A stretch of DNA of 64,000 nt, taken from Myxococcales bacterium. GTDB lineage: Bacteria; Myxococcota_A; Polyangia; Polyangiales; Polyangiaceae. The stretch is taken from positions 214,895 through 278,894 of the forward strand of contig JADJKB010000012.1 of the NCBI GenBank assembly GCA_016706225.1, read 5' to 3'. Made by a program: the position numbers and the translations under genes. Of this stretch, positions 8,801-17,559 are shown in pieces. Below the pieces are notes generated by a model, which ran no database searches, was not told the origin of the DNA, and saw only the letters and a list, made by a program, of their open reading frames with translations. Position 1 is the stretch's first letter. Each line of letters starts with the position of its first letter.

Positions 8801-11034
8801 GCACGAGCCGCCGCTGGTGCCACCGCGGCTGGCTGCTGATGAGCGGTGTGAGCGCAATCGTGCTGGCTCAGGCGTGCAAGAAGTCGCCGCCGAGTCCGCA
8901 AGCCACCGACGCCGCCCCAAACCCCATCGCCAGCGTAGTACCTCCGACGAACCGCGACACCGAGCTCGCGCGCATCTACGCCGCAGAGTATCGGCGCTCG
9001 AGCGGCGAGATCACCGAGGGCGACCTCGCGAATCGAGACGTGGTGATCCGTCGCCGCGCCGCGCGGGCGTTGGCGCGCATCGCGGACGATCCCGCGGTGG
9101 AGCTCCTGAAAAAAGCGCTCGCCGACGAAGACCCCGAGGTCGCGGCCTGGGCTGCTTATGGCCTCGGCTTTGCGTGCAAGGGCCGCGAATCCAAGACGGT
9201 CCGTGCGCTGGTTTCACGCGCGGCCAGCGCCAGCACGGGCGACGCGCAGGCCGCGGGATCACTGGATCTGACCCGCACACTCGCCGATGCCCTCGGGCGC
9301 TGCGGCGACCCCGAGGGTGAGGCGACGCTGCGCGCGTGGCTCGACATCGGAGACCGGCGCGAAGGCGCGGCGCTCGCCCTCGGCCGAATGGCCTCGCGTC
9401 GCAAACGACTCGACGACGCGTCAGTGGTTGCGCTGCTGGACGCGGCCAGTCGCCCCGACAAACCGGTCGAGTCAGCGCTGTTTGCGTTCACGCGCATCTC
9501 GGTCGCGGGTGATGCAATCCAAGCTCGTCTGCTCGATGTCGCCACGGACGCGCTCGGCGGGCCTGCAAGTGCGCGCCGCTCGTTTGCTGTGCGCGCCCTC
9601 GGCCGCGCGGGGCCGAAGGCCGTCGAGCCTCTCGCGAAGGTGCTCGGCAACCCGAGCTTCACGGTCGCCGAGCGCTCCGATGCTGCCCGCGAGCTCGCTC
9701 GGATCGGTGAGCCCGGGCAGGCAGCCTTGCGCAAGAGCCTGGCCACCCTCGAGCCAAAACCCGACGCCCTGACGCGGCTCGCGGGCGCAGAGCTCGCGCC
9801 ACTGCAGAGTCTGCTCGATGCGCTCGAACAACCGGCGCGCGACGCAAAACCCAGCCTCGAGCGCCTTGCCAGCCTGGAGGTTCCGAAAGATCCCGAAGGC
9901 CTCGCTCGACGCATCGTACGGCTCAGATGTCGCGCAGCGGTGTTACTCGCCGGAGATCAAACGGGACACCCGAAGCTCGTGGCTTGTGATCCAAAACCCG
10001 ACGGGGTGCTCGGCACGCTTGCCCTCTTGAAGGTGCTCGATCGCGGCAAACTCGTGGGGGCTCGCGGCAAACGCTGGCGGCCCCTCACCGAGAGCAAACT
10101 GCCGACGGTGCGCCAGGCGGCCATCGAGCTGATGGCGTCCCACGCCGAGGTGGAGACGCCGGCGCCGCTATTGGCAAAAGCCCTGCGCGCTCCCGACGCC
10201 GGCACCGTGGCGGCGGCGGCGCAGATCATCTCCGCGTATCCGGATCGCGCTGCGGAGAAACCCGCCAAGCGCCCGAACGTCGAAGAGACCGCCGACGACC
10301 CCGCGACACCTGCGACCACCGACAAACCTCCGGAGCCGGTCAAACCCCATCCCCTCGTCGTCGACGCACTCACGACCGCGTTCACGCTGCAGCGCCCCGC
10401 CGACTCGATCGAGGTCTGGACTGCACTCGCCGACGCTGCGGGTGCACTTCAAGTCCTCAGCTTCAAGCCGCGCCTCGACGCATTCTGCAAGGGCAACAGT
10501 CCCGTCCTGCGCGAGCACGCCGAGAAGGCGCTGCGGGTGATGGGTGAGAAGCGACGGGTCTGCAAGGCGGAAGCCAACGGCAAGGTCCCGGCGGAGCTGA
10601 GCGGCGCCGTGTCGTCGCCCGTGAAGCTGGTGTTCGAGACCGACGCGGGGGAAGTGACCCTCGAGCTCGATCCGGCCCTCGCGCCCGTGGCCGTGACCCG
10701 CTTCGTGGAGCTCGCCCGCGCGGGATTCTTCGTCAACGTACCGATCCACCGCGTGGTGCCGGGCTTCGTGGTGCAGCTCGGTGATCCGGGCGGGGATGGC
10801 TACGGCGGAGCCGGCAAAGAACCGCTGCCTTGTGAGACGAGCCCCGCGCCCTTCGATGCGCTCTCGGTGGGTGTCGCGCTGGCCGGGCGGGACACGGGCT
10901 CGAGCCAGCTCTTCGTCACCCTCGCGGCGTTCCCGCACCTGGACGGAGACTACGCGCTGATCGGACGCGCAGAGCCCGGCTGGGAGAAAATCGCGCAGGG
11001 CGACGTCGTGCACAAAGTCCGTGTCACACCCTGA
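8797..11034 (+). CDS. HEAT-repeat lipoprotein with C-terminal cyclophilin domain
   Basis: A 745-residue secreted protein. A signal peptide ends at LAQAC (Cys27), so it is probably a lipoprotein. Residues about 60-480 form HEAT-like helical repeats (VIRRRAARALARIADDPAVELLKKAL and similar). A Pro/Glu/Thr-rich linker follows. The last about 150 residues are a cyclophilin peptidyl-prolyl isomerase: LVFETDAGEVTLELDP, APVAVTRFVELARAGFF, HRVVPGFVVQLGDPGGDG and SSQLFVTLA. It probably scaffolds partners and aids folding at the envelope. It overlaps the DUF218 gene by four bases. Confidence 0.85.
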   Translation: MSTSRRWCHRGWLLMSGVSAIVLAQACKKSPPSPQATDAAPNPIASVVPPTNRDTELARIYAAEYRRSSGEITEGDLANRDVVIRRRAARALARIADDPAVELLKKALADEDPEVAAWAAYGLGFACKGRESKTVRALVSRAASASTGDAQAAGSLDLTRTLADALGRCGDPEGEATLRAWLDIGDRREGAALALGRMASRRKRLDDASVVALLDAASRPDKPVESALFAFTRISVAGDAIQARLLDVATDALGGPASARRSFAVRALGRAGPKAVEPLAKVLGNPSFTVAERSDAARELARIGEPGQAALRKSLATLEPKPDALTRLAGAELAPLQSLLDALEQPARDAKPSLERLASLEVPKDPEGLARRIVRLRCRAAVLLAGDQTGHPKLVACDPKPDGVLGTLALLKVLDRGKLVGARGKRWRPLTESKLPTVRQAAIELMASHAEVETPAPLLAKALRAPDAGTVAAAAQIISAYPDRAAEKPAKRPNVEETADDPATPATTDKPPEPVKPHPLVVDALTTAFTLQRPADSIEVWTALADAAGALQVLSFKPRLDAFCKGNSPVLREHAEKALRVMGEKRRVCKAEANGKVPAELSGAVSSPVKLVFETDAGEVTLELDPALAPVAVTRFVELARAGFFVNVPIHRVVPGFVVQLGDPGGDGYGGAGKEPLPCETSPAPFDALSVGVALAGRDTGSSQLFVTLAAFPHLDGDYALIGRAEPGWEKIAQGDVVHKVRVTP

Positions 11035-11104
11035 TCAGAGCGAGCCGCGCACCGGCGCAGTCTTGTAGACGACCCGGCAAGTCCGAGTCTACGCTGCGAG
11101 CGCC

Positions 11105-11905
11105 GTGCTCCTCGCCGTCGACATCGGAAATACGAACATCGTGTTCGGACTCTACGCCGGACACGAGCTCCTGCAGACGTTTCGCATCGCCACGGTGCAC
11201 ACCCGCACCGCCGACGAGTACGGCGTGCTCTTGCGACAGATGCTCGAGCTACGCGAGCTCGATCCGCGCAAGGTGCAGGCAGCCATCATCGCCAGCGTCG
11301 TGCCGCCCCTGACCGACGTGATGTCCGAGGCCATCCGCCACGCGCTCGGCCGTGTCCCGCTGGTCGTGGGCCCCGGCACCAAGACCGGCATCGCCGTGGT
11401 CTACGATCACCCCCGCGACGTGGGCGCCGACCGCATCGTGAACGCGGTGGCAGCCTTCGAGCGTTTCCAGAGCGGGGCCATCATCGTCGACTTCGGAACG
11501 GCAACCACCTTCGACTGCATCTCACCCAACGCCGAGTACCTCGGCGGTGTGATCGTCCCCGGCGTGCGGGTGAGCCTGGACGCCCTGCTCGGAAAAGCCG
11601 CCAAGCTCTCGCGCATCGAGATCGCCGAACCGCCGCGGGTGGTGGGTCAGAACACGACGCACGCGCTGCAGTCGGGCATCGTCTACGGCTACGCATCGCT
11701 GGTCGACGGTCTGGTGAGAAAGCTCCAGGCGGAGCTCGGGTTTCCGTGCCGGGTGCTCGCAACAGGCGGCCTCGCCACGCTGATCGTCAAGTACTGCGAG
11801 ACGGTCGAGGGAGTCGACGATCACCTCACCCTCGAGGGCCTGCGCATCTTGCACGAGCGCAACACCAAGAGCGAAGGGCAGCAGCGCGGACGCGCGGCCC
11901 AATAG
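11105..11905 (+). CDS. coaX: Type III pantothenate kinase
   Basis: Phosphorylates pantothenate, the first step of coenzyme A synthesis, without the feedback inhibition seen in CoaA. The 266 residues are typical. The ASKHA fold signatures are present: LLAVDIGNTNIVFGLY at the N-terminus (phosphate loop), VVGPGTKTGI, GADRIVNAVAA, IIVDFGTATTFD with its catalytic Asp, and LGGVIVPGV. Start GTG at 11105. birA, a frequent upstream partner, is absent. The next gene follows in the same direction. Confidence 0.96.
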   Translation: MLLAVDIGNTNIVFGLYAGHELLQTFRIATVHTRTADEYGVLLRQMLELRELDPRKVQAAIIASVVPPLTDVMSEAIRHALGRVPLVVGPGTKTGIAVVYDHPRDVGADRIVNAVAAFERFQSGAIIVDFGTATTFDCISPNAEYLGGVIVPGVRVSLDALLGKAAKLSRIEIAEPPRVVGQNTTHALQSGIVYGYASLVDGLVRKLQAELGFPCRVLATGGLATLIVKYCETVEGVDDHLTLEGLRILHERNTKSEGQQRGRAAQ

Positions 11906-11995
11906 CGGCAGTTCGGCGACTCGGGTGCAGGCGAAGATGGGGTGCCCCAACAGTTCGTGCCGCTCGGCAGGCAACGAGGGGCAGAGGGCAATCGC

Positions 11996-12997
11996 GTGCG
12001 CAAGTCGGCGCTGACGCTCGCCCTGTTCGCGGGGCTGCTCGTGGTCACCGTGCTCATCGCCGTGCGCTTCGGCGCCGAGCCCATCGACCTTGGTCGAGCG
12101 TTCACCGATCCCCAGAGCCTCGATGCAACCATCCTCTTTTCCGCGCGCTTGCCCCGCGTCGCGCTCGCGTGCCTGGCGGGCGGTGCGCTGTCGGTGGTGG
12201 GCGTGGCGTTTCAAGCACTGTTGCGCAATCCGCTGGCCGATCCCTACGTGCTCGGGGTGTCGGGCGGTGCGGCAGCCGGAGCAACGCTGGCAATCGTGGC
12301 CGGCACGAGCGCGTTTTCGCTGCTCGGCGCCGCGCTCGTGCCCGCCGCCGCGCTGGTCGGCGGGCTGCTCGCGACGTTCCTGGTGTACGCCATCGCGCGG
12401 GCCGGCGGTGAGATCAGCGGCACCGCGATTGTGCTCGCCGGAGTCATCGTGAACGCCATCGCGGCGAGTGTGATCACCTTCATAAAGACGCTGGTGTCGG
12501 CTGCCAAGGCACAGGAGCTCCTGTTCTGGCTGATGGGTTTCCTCGACGTGCCCTCGACGCCGCAGCTCGTGGTGTGCAGCATCTGGGTCACCGCCGGTGT
12601 ACTCGGCATCATTCTGGACTCCGGCCGACTCAACCTTCTGGCGCTGGGGCGCGAACCCGCGGCTCACCTGGGCGTCGACGTCTCGCGGCTCGAGCGACGA
12701 GTGTTCTTTGCGGCCTCGGCCATCACCGGGGCCATCGTGAGCCTCACCGGCTTGATTGGGTTTGTCGGTCTGGTGGTCCCGCACGCCGTGCGCCGCCTGC
12801 TCGGTCCGGACCACCGCGTCGTCGTGCCGGCGTCGCTCTTGCTCGGCGCAACCACGTTGGTGTTGTGTGATCTGGTGACGCGCGCGCTCTTCCGCTGGCT
12901 CGAGACGGAGCCGCCCGTCGGCGCCGTCACGGCGCTGATCGGCGGACCGCTGTTTCTGGTGATCCTGTTCCGCAGCCGCCGCCACGCGCTCGAGTGA
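11996..12997 (+). CDS. FecCD/BtuC-type ABC transporter permease
   Basis: Membrane permease of an iron-siderophore, heme or cobalamin importer. The 333 residues match BtuC/FecD, with about nine to ten hydrophobic segments. Family landmarks include RLPRVALACLAGGALSVVGVAFQALLRNPLADPYVLGVSGGAAAGA near the N-terminus and SLTGLIGFVGLVVPHAVRRLLGPDHR, the coupling region for the ATPase. I chose GTG 11996, which follows an AGAGGG purine run; an earlier GTG at 11942 is possible. No ATPase or binding protein lies beside it, so it may work with components encoded elsewhere. Confidence 0.9.
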   Translation: MRKSALTLALFAGLLVVTVLIAVRFGAEPIDLGRAFTDPQSLDATILFSARLPRVALACLAGGALSVVGVAFQALLRNPLADPYVLGVSGGAAAGATLAIVAGTSAFSLLGAALVPAAALVGGLLATFLVYAIARAGGEISGTAIVLAGVIVNAIAASVITFIKTLVSAAKAQELLFWLMGFLDVPSTPQLVVCSIWVTAGVLGIILDSGRLNLLALGREPAAHLGVDVSRLERRVFFAASAITGAIVSLTGLIGFVGLVVPHAVRRLLGPDHRVVVPASLLLGATTLVLCDLVTRALFRWLETEPPVGAVTALIGGPLFLVILFRSRRHALE

Positions 12998-13143
12998 GAA
13001 CGCGGGGTTCTCCGCGCACCCGCGTACGCGATGCGAAGGACTCGCGCCGCGAACTGGTAGTACCACTGCGGTCGAGCTTGTTGATCTTTGCGGGTTTGCC
13101 GACCGGATTCCCACGGCATGAGTCCTGCAACTGGTTCAACCAC

Positions 13144-13689
13144 ATGACCCGACTCGTCCGGCTTGGTGGGGCGCGCCACCTGCTCATCCGCCTGCCCGTC
13201 CCCGCAGTTCCGCTGTCATCCCTGACCCCCAGCGAGCGCGCCGTCGTGCTCCTGGTGCTCGAGGGCGCGAGCAATCGCGACATCGCAACGGCACGTCAGA
13301 CCTCGCAACGCACCGTCGCGAATCAGCTGTCGTCCGCCTACGGCAAACTCGGTGTGCGGTCACGCTCCGAGCTCGCGCGTACCCTCTCGGGCTCCGAGGG
13401 CCAACCCAACGCCGCCGTGAAAGAGCTGCTCACGGGAGCCTGGACGCTGGTCGAGCAGGTTGCATCCAGCGAACGCCGCTGGGTCATCGCCAGGCCCTCC
13501 TCGAACCCGCTTCGCGCCGAAGAACGCCAGGCGCTCGAGCTACGTGCGCTCGGGAAGACTCTGCGCGATATCGCCAGCACGCTCGACACCAGCGAGCCCA
13601 CGGCGTCGCGGCTCGTTCAGCGCGGCATGCGCAAGCTCGGGATCCGTTCGGTGGCGGAGCTGGCGCGAGTGCTGGCCGACTGCGCCTGA
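13144..13689 (+). CDS. Regulator with two tandem LuxR/GerE helix-turn-helix domains
   Basis: A 181-residue probable DNA-binding regulator. Two GerE-type HTH units are visible: LTPSERAVVLLVLEGASNRDIA...RTVANQLSSAYGKLGVRSRSELAR (about 26-78) and LRAEERQALELRALGKTLRDIA...PTASRLVQRGMRKLGIRSVAELAR (about 124-178), joined by a helical linker. There is no receiver or ligand-binding domain, which is unusual for LuxR-type proteins. I chose ATG 13144; the frame stays open upstream to 12994 but that part is Arg-rich and unlike a protein domain. It converges with the beta-helix gene. Confidence 0.78.
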   Translation: MTRLVRLGGARHLLIRLPVPAVPLSSLTPSERAVVLLVLEGASNRDIATARQTSQRTVANQLSSAYGKLGVRSRSELARTLSGSEGQPNAAVKELLTGAWTLVEQVASSERRWVIARPSSNPLRAEERQALELRALGKTLRDIASTLDTSEPTASRLVQRGMRKLGIRSVAELARVLADCA

Positions 13690-13690
13690 G

Positions 13691-15184
13691 TCACTGCCCC
13701 AGCTCGTCCGCTCCCAGATCCGGCGCGCCGACGCTGTGCGGTTTCCCGTCCAGGTCGACTCCAGCTTCGGGGACGACGACACCTTGGTCGATGGCGTTGG
13801 CTGCGCTGCTCTTCAAATGAAAATCGCTGCCGGCGGCGATCAGGTACGCGAGCGGGGTCGATTGCAGGTTGTGATCGACCGTGCCCTGCGCACCGTCGCG
13901 CTGGGTGATCTTGTTCGTCAGGTTGTTCTGGATCACCGCCAGCGTCTCGGCAAAGCGGTAGTCGATGGAGCTGAAGGCCTTGGTTGCTCCCGTGCCGTGC
14001 AGCACGGTGTTGTGGAACACCAGCGGCTTCTTGGCGATGTCGAGCTCGATACCGGTGTCGTAATAGGCGTGGTTGGCCCACACGACGTTGTTGCGGATCA
14101 CCCCATCGTAGTGGGCGAGCTTCGCGCCAGCGTAGGGGTTGTCCGGGTAGACACGGTCCCCCGTGCCGCCCCCGAGCCCGAAGCCAATGCCCCTCGCGCA
14201 GTCGATGATGGTGTTGTTCTCGACCAGCGTGTCGCGCGCCCCCTTCCAGAAGTGAATGGCGTGTTCGGCCAGCCCGCCGTTGTCGCAGTAGATGCCCTCG
14301 AAGCGGTTGTTGCGCACGACCCACTTCCAACCGGCGTGCACGTCGATGCCTCCGGTGTAACAACCGCCGCAGCAGCTCTCCACCTTGGGCCGACCGGCGG
14401 CGGTCATCACGAACTCGGAGCACTCCACGCGGCCTTCGTCGATGTAACCGGGGGTGCTGCCGTTGGGGTTCACCTTCAAGAACTGCTCACCGTTGTCGAT
14501 GAGCTTCGCGGCGTAGACCCGCAGGTTCTTCACGTCGACGTTTGCGCCGGGTGGGTAAGCGTGGATGGCGTGGTCGACCGCATGGGTCAAGGTCACGTGG
14601 GCGATGGTGACGTCGCTCGCGCTCACGGCAACGAGCTCGTTCACGACGTATTTTCCGTCGATGGTCACCTTCGAGGCGTCGTTGGACGCGGAGCGCAGGC
14701 TGACTCCCTTCTTGGAGAGCTGCAGCGTCGAGCTGATGTTGTAAATGCCATCAGCGAGCAAGATGGTGCTGCCCGCGGCTGCGCCTTGCACGAGGGAGTG
14801 CAGGGTCGGGCCGTCCGACGGTTTTGCGTTCACGACGGTGCCGGTCGCGGCCGCCAACGCGGGGCACGCGAGGTTCGTGCTGCCGCCGGTTCCACCGGTT
14901 GCGCCGCCACCGCTCCCGCCGCTCCCGCCGACGCCAGCGCCGCCGCCGGTCGCAGTCGTACCGCCGCCCCCGCCCGCGCCCGCGCCCGCGCCACCCCCAA
15001 CGTTCGAGCCGCCGGTGTTCACGCTGCCGCCGCTGTTGGTCCCACCGGTGTTGACGCTTCCCCCCTTCCCGCCGCCGGTGCCAGCCCCACCGCTGCTCGA
15101 CCCGCCGCTGCCACCGCCACCGTCATCCGAGCCGCAAGCGAGCGCGATGAACGGAAGGACCCAGACGAGAGATGAGAGTCGCAT
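13691..15184 (-). CDS. Right-handed parallel beta-helix lipoprotein
   Basis: A 497-residue secreted protein. The signal peptide ends at FIALAC (Cys17), a lipobox. A linker of about 80 residues of Gly/Ser/Thr/Asn follows. The remainder has the repeating pattern of a parallel beta-helix (pectate-lyase-like or NosD-like): ILLADGIYNISSTLQLSKKGVSLRS, VTIAHVTLTHAVDHAIHAY, WVVRNNRFEGIYCDNG, TLVENNTIIDCARGIGFG and VIRNNVVWANHAYYDTG. The role is probably polysaccharide binding or cleavage at the surface; no catalytic residues could be assigned. ATG 15184 gives the signal peptide. It ends two bases past the LuxR-type gene, which converges with it. Confidence 0.85.
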   Translation of the reverse strand: MRLSSLVWVLPFIALACGSDDGGGGSGGSSSGGAGTGGGKGGSVNTGGTNSGGSVNTGGSNVGGGAGAGAGGGGGTTATGGGAGVGGSGGSGGGATGGTGGSTNLACPALAAATGTVVNAKPSDGPTLHSLVQGAAAGSTILLADGIYNISSTLQLSKKGVSLRSASNDASKVTIDGKYVVNELVAVSASDVTIAHVTLTHAVDHAIHAYPPGANVDVKNLRVYAAKLIDNGEQFLKVNPNGSTPGYIDEGRVECSEFVMTAAGRPKVESCCGGCYTGGIDVHAGWKWVVRNNRFEGIYCDNGGLAEHAIHFWKGARDTLVENNTIIDCARGIGFGLGGGTGDRVYPDNPYAGAKLAHYDGVIRNNVVWANHAYYDTGIELDIAKKPLVFHNTVLHGTGATKAFSSIDYRFAETLAVIQNNLTNKITQRDGAQGTVDHNLQSTPLAYLIAAGSDFHLKSSAANAIDQGVVVPEAGVDLDGKPHSVGAPDLGADELGQ

Positions 15185-15198
15185 CGAGGGCGAGGATA

Positions 15199-15717
15199 TT
15201 ACGGGCCGACCCAAAGGGCCATGTAGACGTCGTCGAGGTACGCGTTCGGGCCGAGCTTCAGCCTGCGCGTCTTGCGTCCCTCTTCGACGAAGCCGAGGGC
15301 TCGATACAGCGCGAGCGCGCGATTGTTCGACGAGCGCACCTGGAGCTCGACTTTTTCGACGTCCGGGTTCGAGCGCGCCCAGCGCAAGAGCTCGTGCATG
15401 AGGGCCCTCCCGACGCCTCGACGTTGGTGGCCGTCGTGCACGGCGATCGACAAGCGCACGACGTGCGACGTCGCCGCGAGCGACAGCGGCTCCAGGCACG
15501 CATGCCCGACGACCTCGCCCGCGTGTTCTGCGACGAGGTAGTTTCCGCGGCCGCCGTCGTTGAGTTGAAGAATCAGCTCTCGAAGCCCATCGGCGTCGAT
15601 CTCGTCGGGCCGCGCCGCGAGCAGACCCGGAACGCTTGCGATCGTGCGCTGGGCTGCCGCGAGCCCCGGAGCGTCGTCCGGTCGTGCTCTTCGAATGTGA
15701 GGGTCGTCCAGGGGCAT
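15199..15717 (-). CDS. GNAT-family N-acetyltransferase
   Basis: A 172-residue acetyl-CoA-dependent acyltransferase. The acetyl-CoA loop is visible as VHDGHQRRGVGRALMHELL (Q-x-x-G-x-G/A), followed by VEKVELQVRSSNNRALALYRALGFVEEGRKTR, the usual strand-helix motif B and the Y-x-x-x-G-F turn. This resembles RimI and related protein or small-molecule acetyltransferases; the substrate is not evident. It lies just upstream of and on the same strand as the beta-helix gene (14 bases), so the two may be co-transcribed. Confidence 0.88.
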   Translation of the reverse strand: MPLDDPHIRRARPDDAPGLAAAQRTIASVPGLLAARPDEIDADGLRELILQLNDGGRGNYLVAEHAGEVVGHACLEPLSLAATSHVVRLSIAVHDGHQRRGVGRALMHELLRWARSNPDVEKVELQVRSSNNRALALYRALGFVEEGRKTRRLKLGPNAYLDDVYMALWVGP

Positions 15718-15889
15718 GAGCTCCTCATATCACTCGTCGCGCATGGCCCGACACCGCGGGCTATCCGTCGCCATCTCCCGCGTCGACGTCGCCATCCCCC
15801 GCACAGCAAGGAGATTCATCGCTTCCACGCAGCGGTTCCGCGTCTAAAGTTGTCGCCAAGCTCGAGGAGCTGAACGGAGAGCCCGCCGC

Positions 15890-16531
15890 ATGAAACTCGT
15901 GTCCTTTCCCACCTCACCGTTCGCGCGCAAAGTTCGCATTGCCGCCATCGAAGTGGGGGTGGCCGACCGCCTCGAAATCGTGGACGCCAATCCGCTCGCC
16001 GACGACGGCGTGGTGGCCGGGCATAACCCGCTCGGAAAAATCCCGGCGCTCGTTCTCGACGACCGCACGCTCGTGGACTCGCCGCTGATCTGCGCCTACC
16101 TCGACAGCCTCCACGATGGCCCGAAGCTTCATCCGGACGGTGACTGGCGCGCGCTCCAGCTGCAGGCGCTCGGCGACGGCATGATGGACGCCACCGTGTT
16201 GCGGCGCCTGGAGATGCTGCGCCCCGAATCGCTGCGCTCCGCGCACTGGATCGCGCGCTACGAAGCCGCCGTGCAGCGTACGCTGAGCGAGCTGACCACG
16301 CACGTGGGCGCTCTACGCGACAGCGTCACCATCGGCAGCATCAGCGTGGGTTGCGCGTTGTGGTACCTCGATCGTCGGTACGCGGAGTTGAACTGGCGTG
16401 ACCGTGAGCCCGACCTTGCCGCCTGGTTCGAAGTCTGGAGCGCCCGCCCCGCCGCCACGGCGACGGCTCCACCTCCCGGCCATCCGGGGGCCACCGAAGC
16501 TCTGCGAAACGCCGGCGACACACCGCGCTGA
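15890..16531 (+). CDS. Glutathione S-transferase-like protein
   Basis: A 213-residue cytosolic thioredoxin-fold protein. The N-terminal domain reads KLVSFPTSPFARKVRIAA with the probable active Ser in the S-P-F-A-R-K-V motif, and GKIPALVLDDRTLVDSPLICAYLD, the cis-Pro and glutathione-binding loop. A helical C-terminal domain follows. The end deviates from relatives, which usually finish soon after the W-x-x-x-x-x-x-R-P-S/A region; here a Pro/Ala-rich stretch is added. Catalytic GST activity is likely but the substrate is unknown. The integron begins after this gene. Confidence 0.88.
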   Translation: MKLVSFPTSPFARKVRIAAIEVGVADRLEIVDANPLADDGVVAGHNPLGKIPALVLDDRTLVDSPLICAYLDSLHDGPKLHPDGDWRALQLQALGDGMMDATVLRRLEMLRPESLRSAHWIARYEAAVQRTLSELTTHVGALRDSVTIGSISVGCALWYLDRRYAELNWRDREPDLAAWFEVWSARPAATATAPPPGHPGATEALRNAGDTPR

Positions 16532-16576
16532 CCTGTCATCGATCTGGCTAGCCAGCGTCGCATCTGGGGACGCAAC

Positions 16577-16605
16577 TTGACATAGTTATCGCACAAGATA
16601 ATAAT
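16577..16605 (+). promoter_or_regulatory. Sigma-70-like promoter of a toxin-antitoxin operon
   Basis: TTGACA at 16577-16582, a 17-base spacer, and AATAAT at 16600-16605 in a strikingly AT-rich patch for this genome. The GTG of the toxin gene is at 16612, about where transcription would begin, so the message may be leaderless. Confidence 0.6.
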
Positions 16606-16611
16606 TGACTG

Positions 16612-16950
16612 GTGAGTTTCATCGTCCGCGAGTATGTCGAGGACGATGGCCGAATCCCCTTCAGGGATTGGCTGAGCCATCTGGACATGGCGGTTCGCGC
16701 TCGCGTGCAAGCGCGGATCCTTCGGTTCGAAACCGGCAACCTTGGCGACCACAAGGAAGTGGGCGGCGGGGTGTGGGAAGCGCGACTGGACTTCGGTCCG
16801 GGATACCGCCTGTACTTTGGGAGGAGTGGTCGCGAAGTGGTTCTGCTCTTGCTCGGCGGCGACAAGAAGTCACAGAACAGGGACATCAAGCGAGCTCGAG
16901 AACTTTGGCGCAAGTACGCGATGGAGTTGAGGCATGGCAAGACGAAGTAG
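16612..16950 (+). CDS. RelE/HigB-type toxin (phage-derived Gp49-like)
   Basis: A 112-residue probable mRNA interferase of the Gp49-like/HigB branch of the RelE superfamily. Recognisable segments are FRDWLSHLDMAVRARVQARILRFETGNLGDHKEVGGGVWEARLDFGPGYRLYF, LLLLGGDKKSQNRDIKRARELW. The order toxin then antitoxin with a 17-base overlap is typical of HigBA. It sits just outside the recognisable attC array; no attC flanks its left side, so it is either an old terminal cassette or an unrelated module. Confidence 0.86.
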   Translation: MSFIVREYVEDDGRIPFRDWLSHLDMAVRARVQARILRFETGNLGDHKEVGGGVWEARLDFGPGYRLYFGRSGREVVLLLLGGDKKSQNRDIKRARELWRKYAMELRHGKTK

Positions 16951-17245
16951 AGACTGGAACGAGGGGCTGGCCGAGGACCTTCAGGATCCGGAATTTGCGC
17001 GACAGTTTCTGACGTCTGCGGTCGAGGAGGGCGTCCCGTTGAAGATTGCGCTCGCGAAGGTCATTCGTGCGACCGGCGTGAAGGAATTCTCAGAAACTGT
17101 CGGGATGCCCAGCCCAAATGTACTGCGCGCGATCAACCCCAAGCACAATCCAACACAGGAGACGCTTGAGCGCCTCCTGAAGCCCTTCGGCCTCCGAATC
17201 GGATTGGCGCAGATCAAGACGCGCCGGAAAGGCCGCGCGGCGTAG
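16934..17245 (+). CDS. HigA-type addiction module antidote
   Basis: A 103-residue helix-turn-helix antitoxin for the preceding toxin. KIALAKVIRATGVKEFSETVGMPSPNVLRAINPKHNPTQETLERLLKPFGLRIGL is the XRE-like HTH typical of 'putative addiction module antidote' proteins. It overlaps the toxin frame, implying translational coupling, and probably represses the AT-rich promoter upstream. Confidence 0.86.
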   Translation: MARRSRDWNEGLAEDLQDPEFARQFLTSAVEEGVPLKIALAKVIRATGVKEFSETVGMPSPNVLRAINPKHNPTQETLERLLKPFGLRIGLAQIKTRRKGRAA

Positions 17246-17263
17246 CGCTTCCCCGCACTGGCT

Positions 17264-17328
17264 ACGAGACACGTTCGCCCGCGAGCAACAGAGTGCGAGG
17301 CGCCGCAGAGGTGGGCGAGTGCCGATGC
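17264..17328 (-). repeat. Eroded attC fragment (attC31, distal end)
   Basis: CTACGAGACACGTTCGCCCGCG and GGTGGGCGAGTGCCG align with the outer half of the intact attC sites, but the inner half and one R box are gone. It marks the recognisable far end of the cassette array. Confidence 0.55.
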
Positions 17329-17559
17329 ATGTTGACCCTGAGAGCGCGCGTACGAAACGGACGCTTGCGGCTGGACGAGCCGTATGAGGCGCCTGAAGGT
17401 ACCGAGGTCGACCTGGCGGTCATCGATGACGGGGACGAACTCGACGATGAAACGCGCGCCCGGCTGCATGCGGCGCTGACGCGTGGGCACGAACAGATGG
17501 CGCGCCGCGAGGTCGTGCCCGCAGACGAGGTGTTGTCGAAGCTCGGCACGCGCGGATGA
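17329..17559 (+). CDS. Antitoxin of a RelE/ParE-type pair (inverted cassette 31)
   Basis: A 76-residue acidic protein; RARVRNGRLRLDEPYEAPEGTEVDLAVIDDGDELDD resembles the AbrB-like/'Phd-like' small antitoxins placed before RelE toxins. It is about 90% identical by eye to the protein at 30122-30343 and related to that at 28007-28237. It is on the plus strand, opposite to the cassette direction set by the attC sites. Its stop overlaps the toxin start (ATGA). The ATG at 17329 lies within the eroded attC. Confidence 0.75.
   Translation: MLTLRARVRNGRLRLDEPYEAPEGTEVDLAVIDDGDELDDETRARLHAALTRGHEQMARREVVPADEVLSKLGTRG

Noticed and set aside
11522..13114. A 530-codon minus-strand open frame
   Set aside because: It is opposite coaX and the FecCD permease, both certain; the translation is rich in His, Gln, Arg and Glu without domains.
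13460..15175. A 571-codon plus-strand open frame
   Set aside because: It is the antisense of the beta-helix lipoprotein; no start context or family features.
16612..17245. The HigBA-like pair as a further cassette
   Set aside because: No attC lies on its left side, and the promoter and base composition differ from the array; membership is possible but unsupported.
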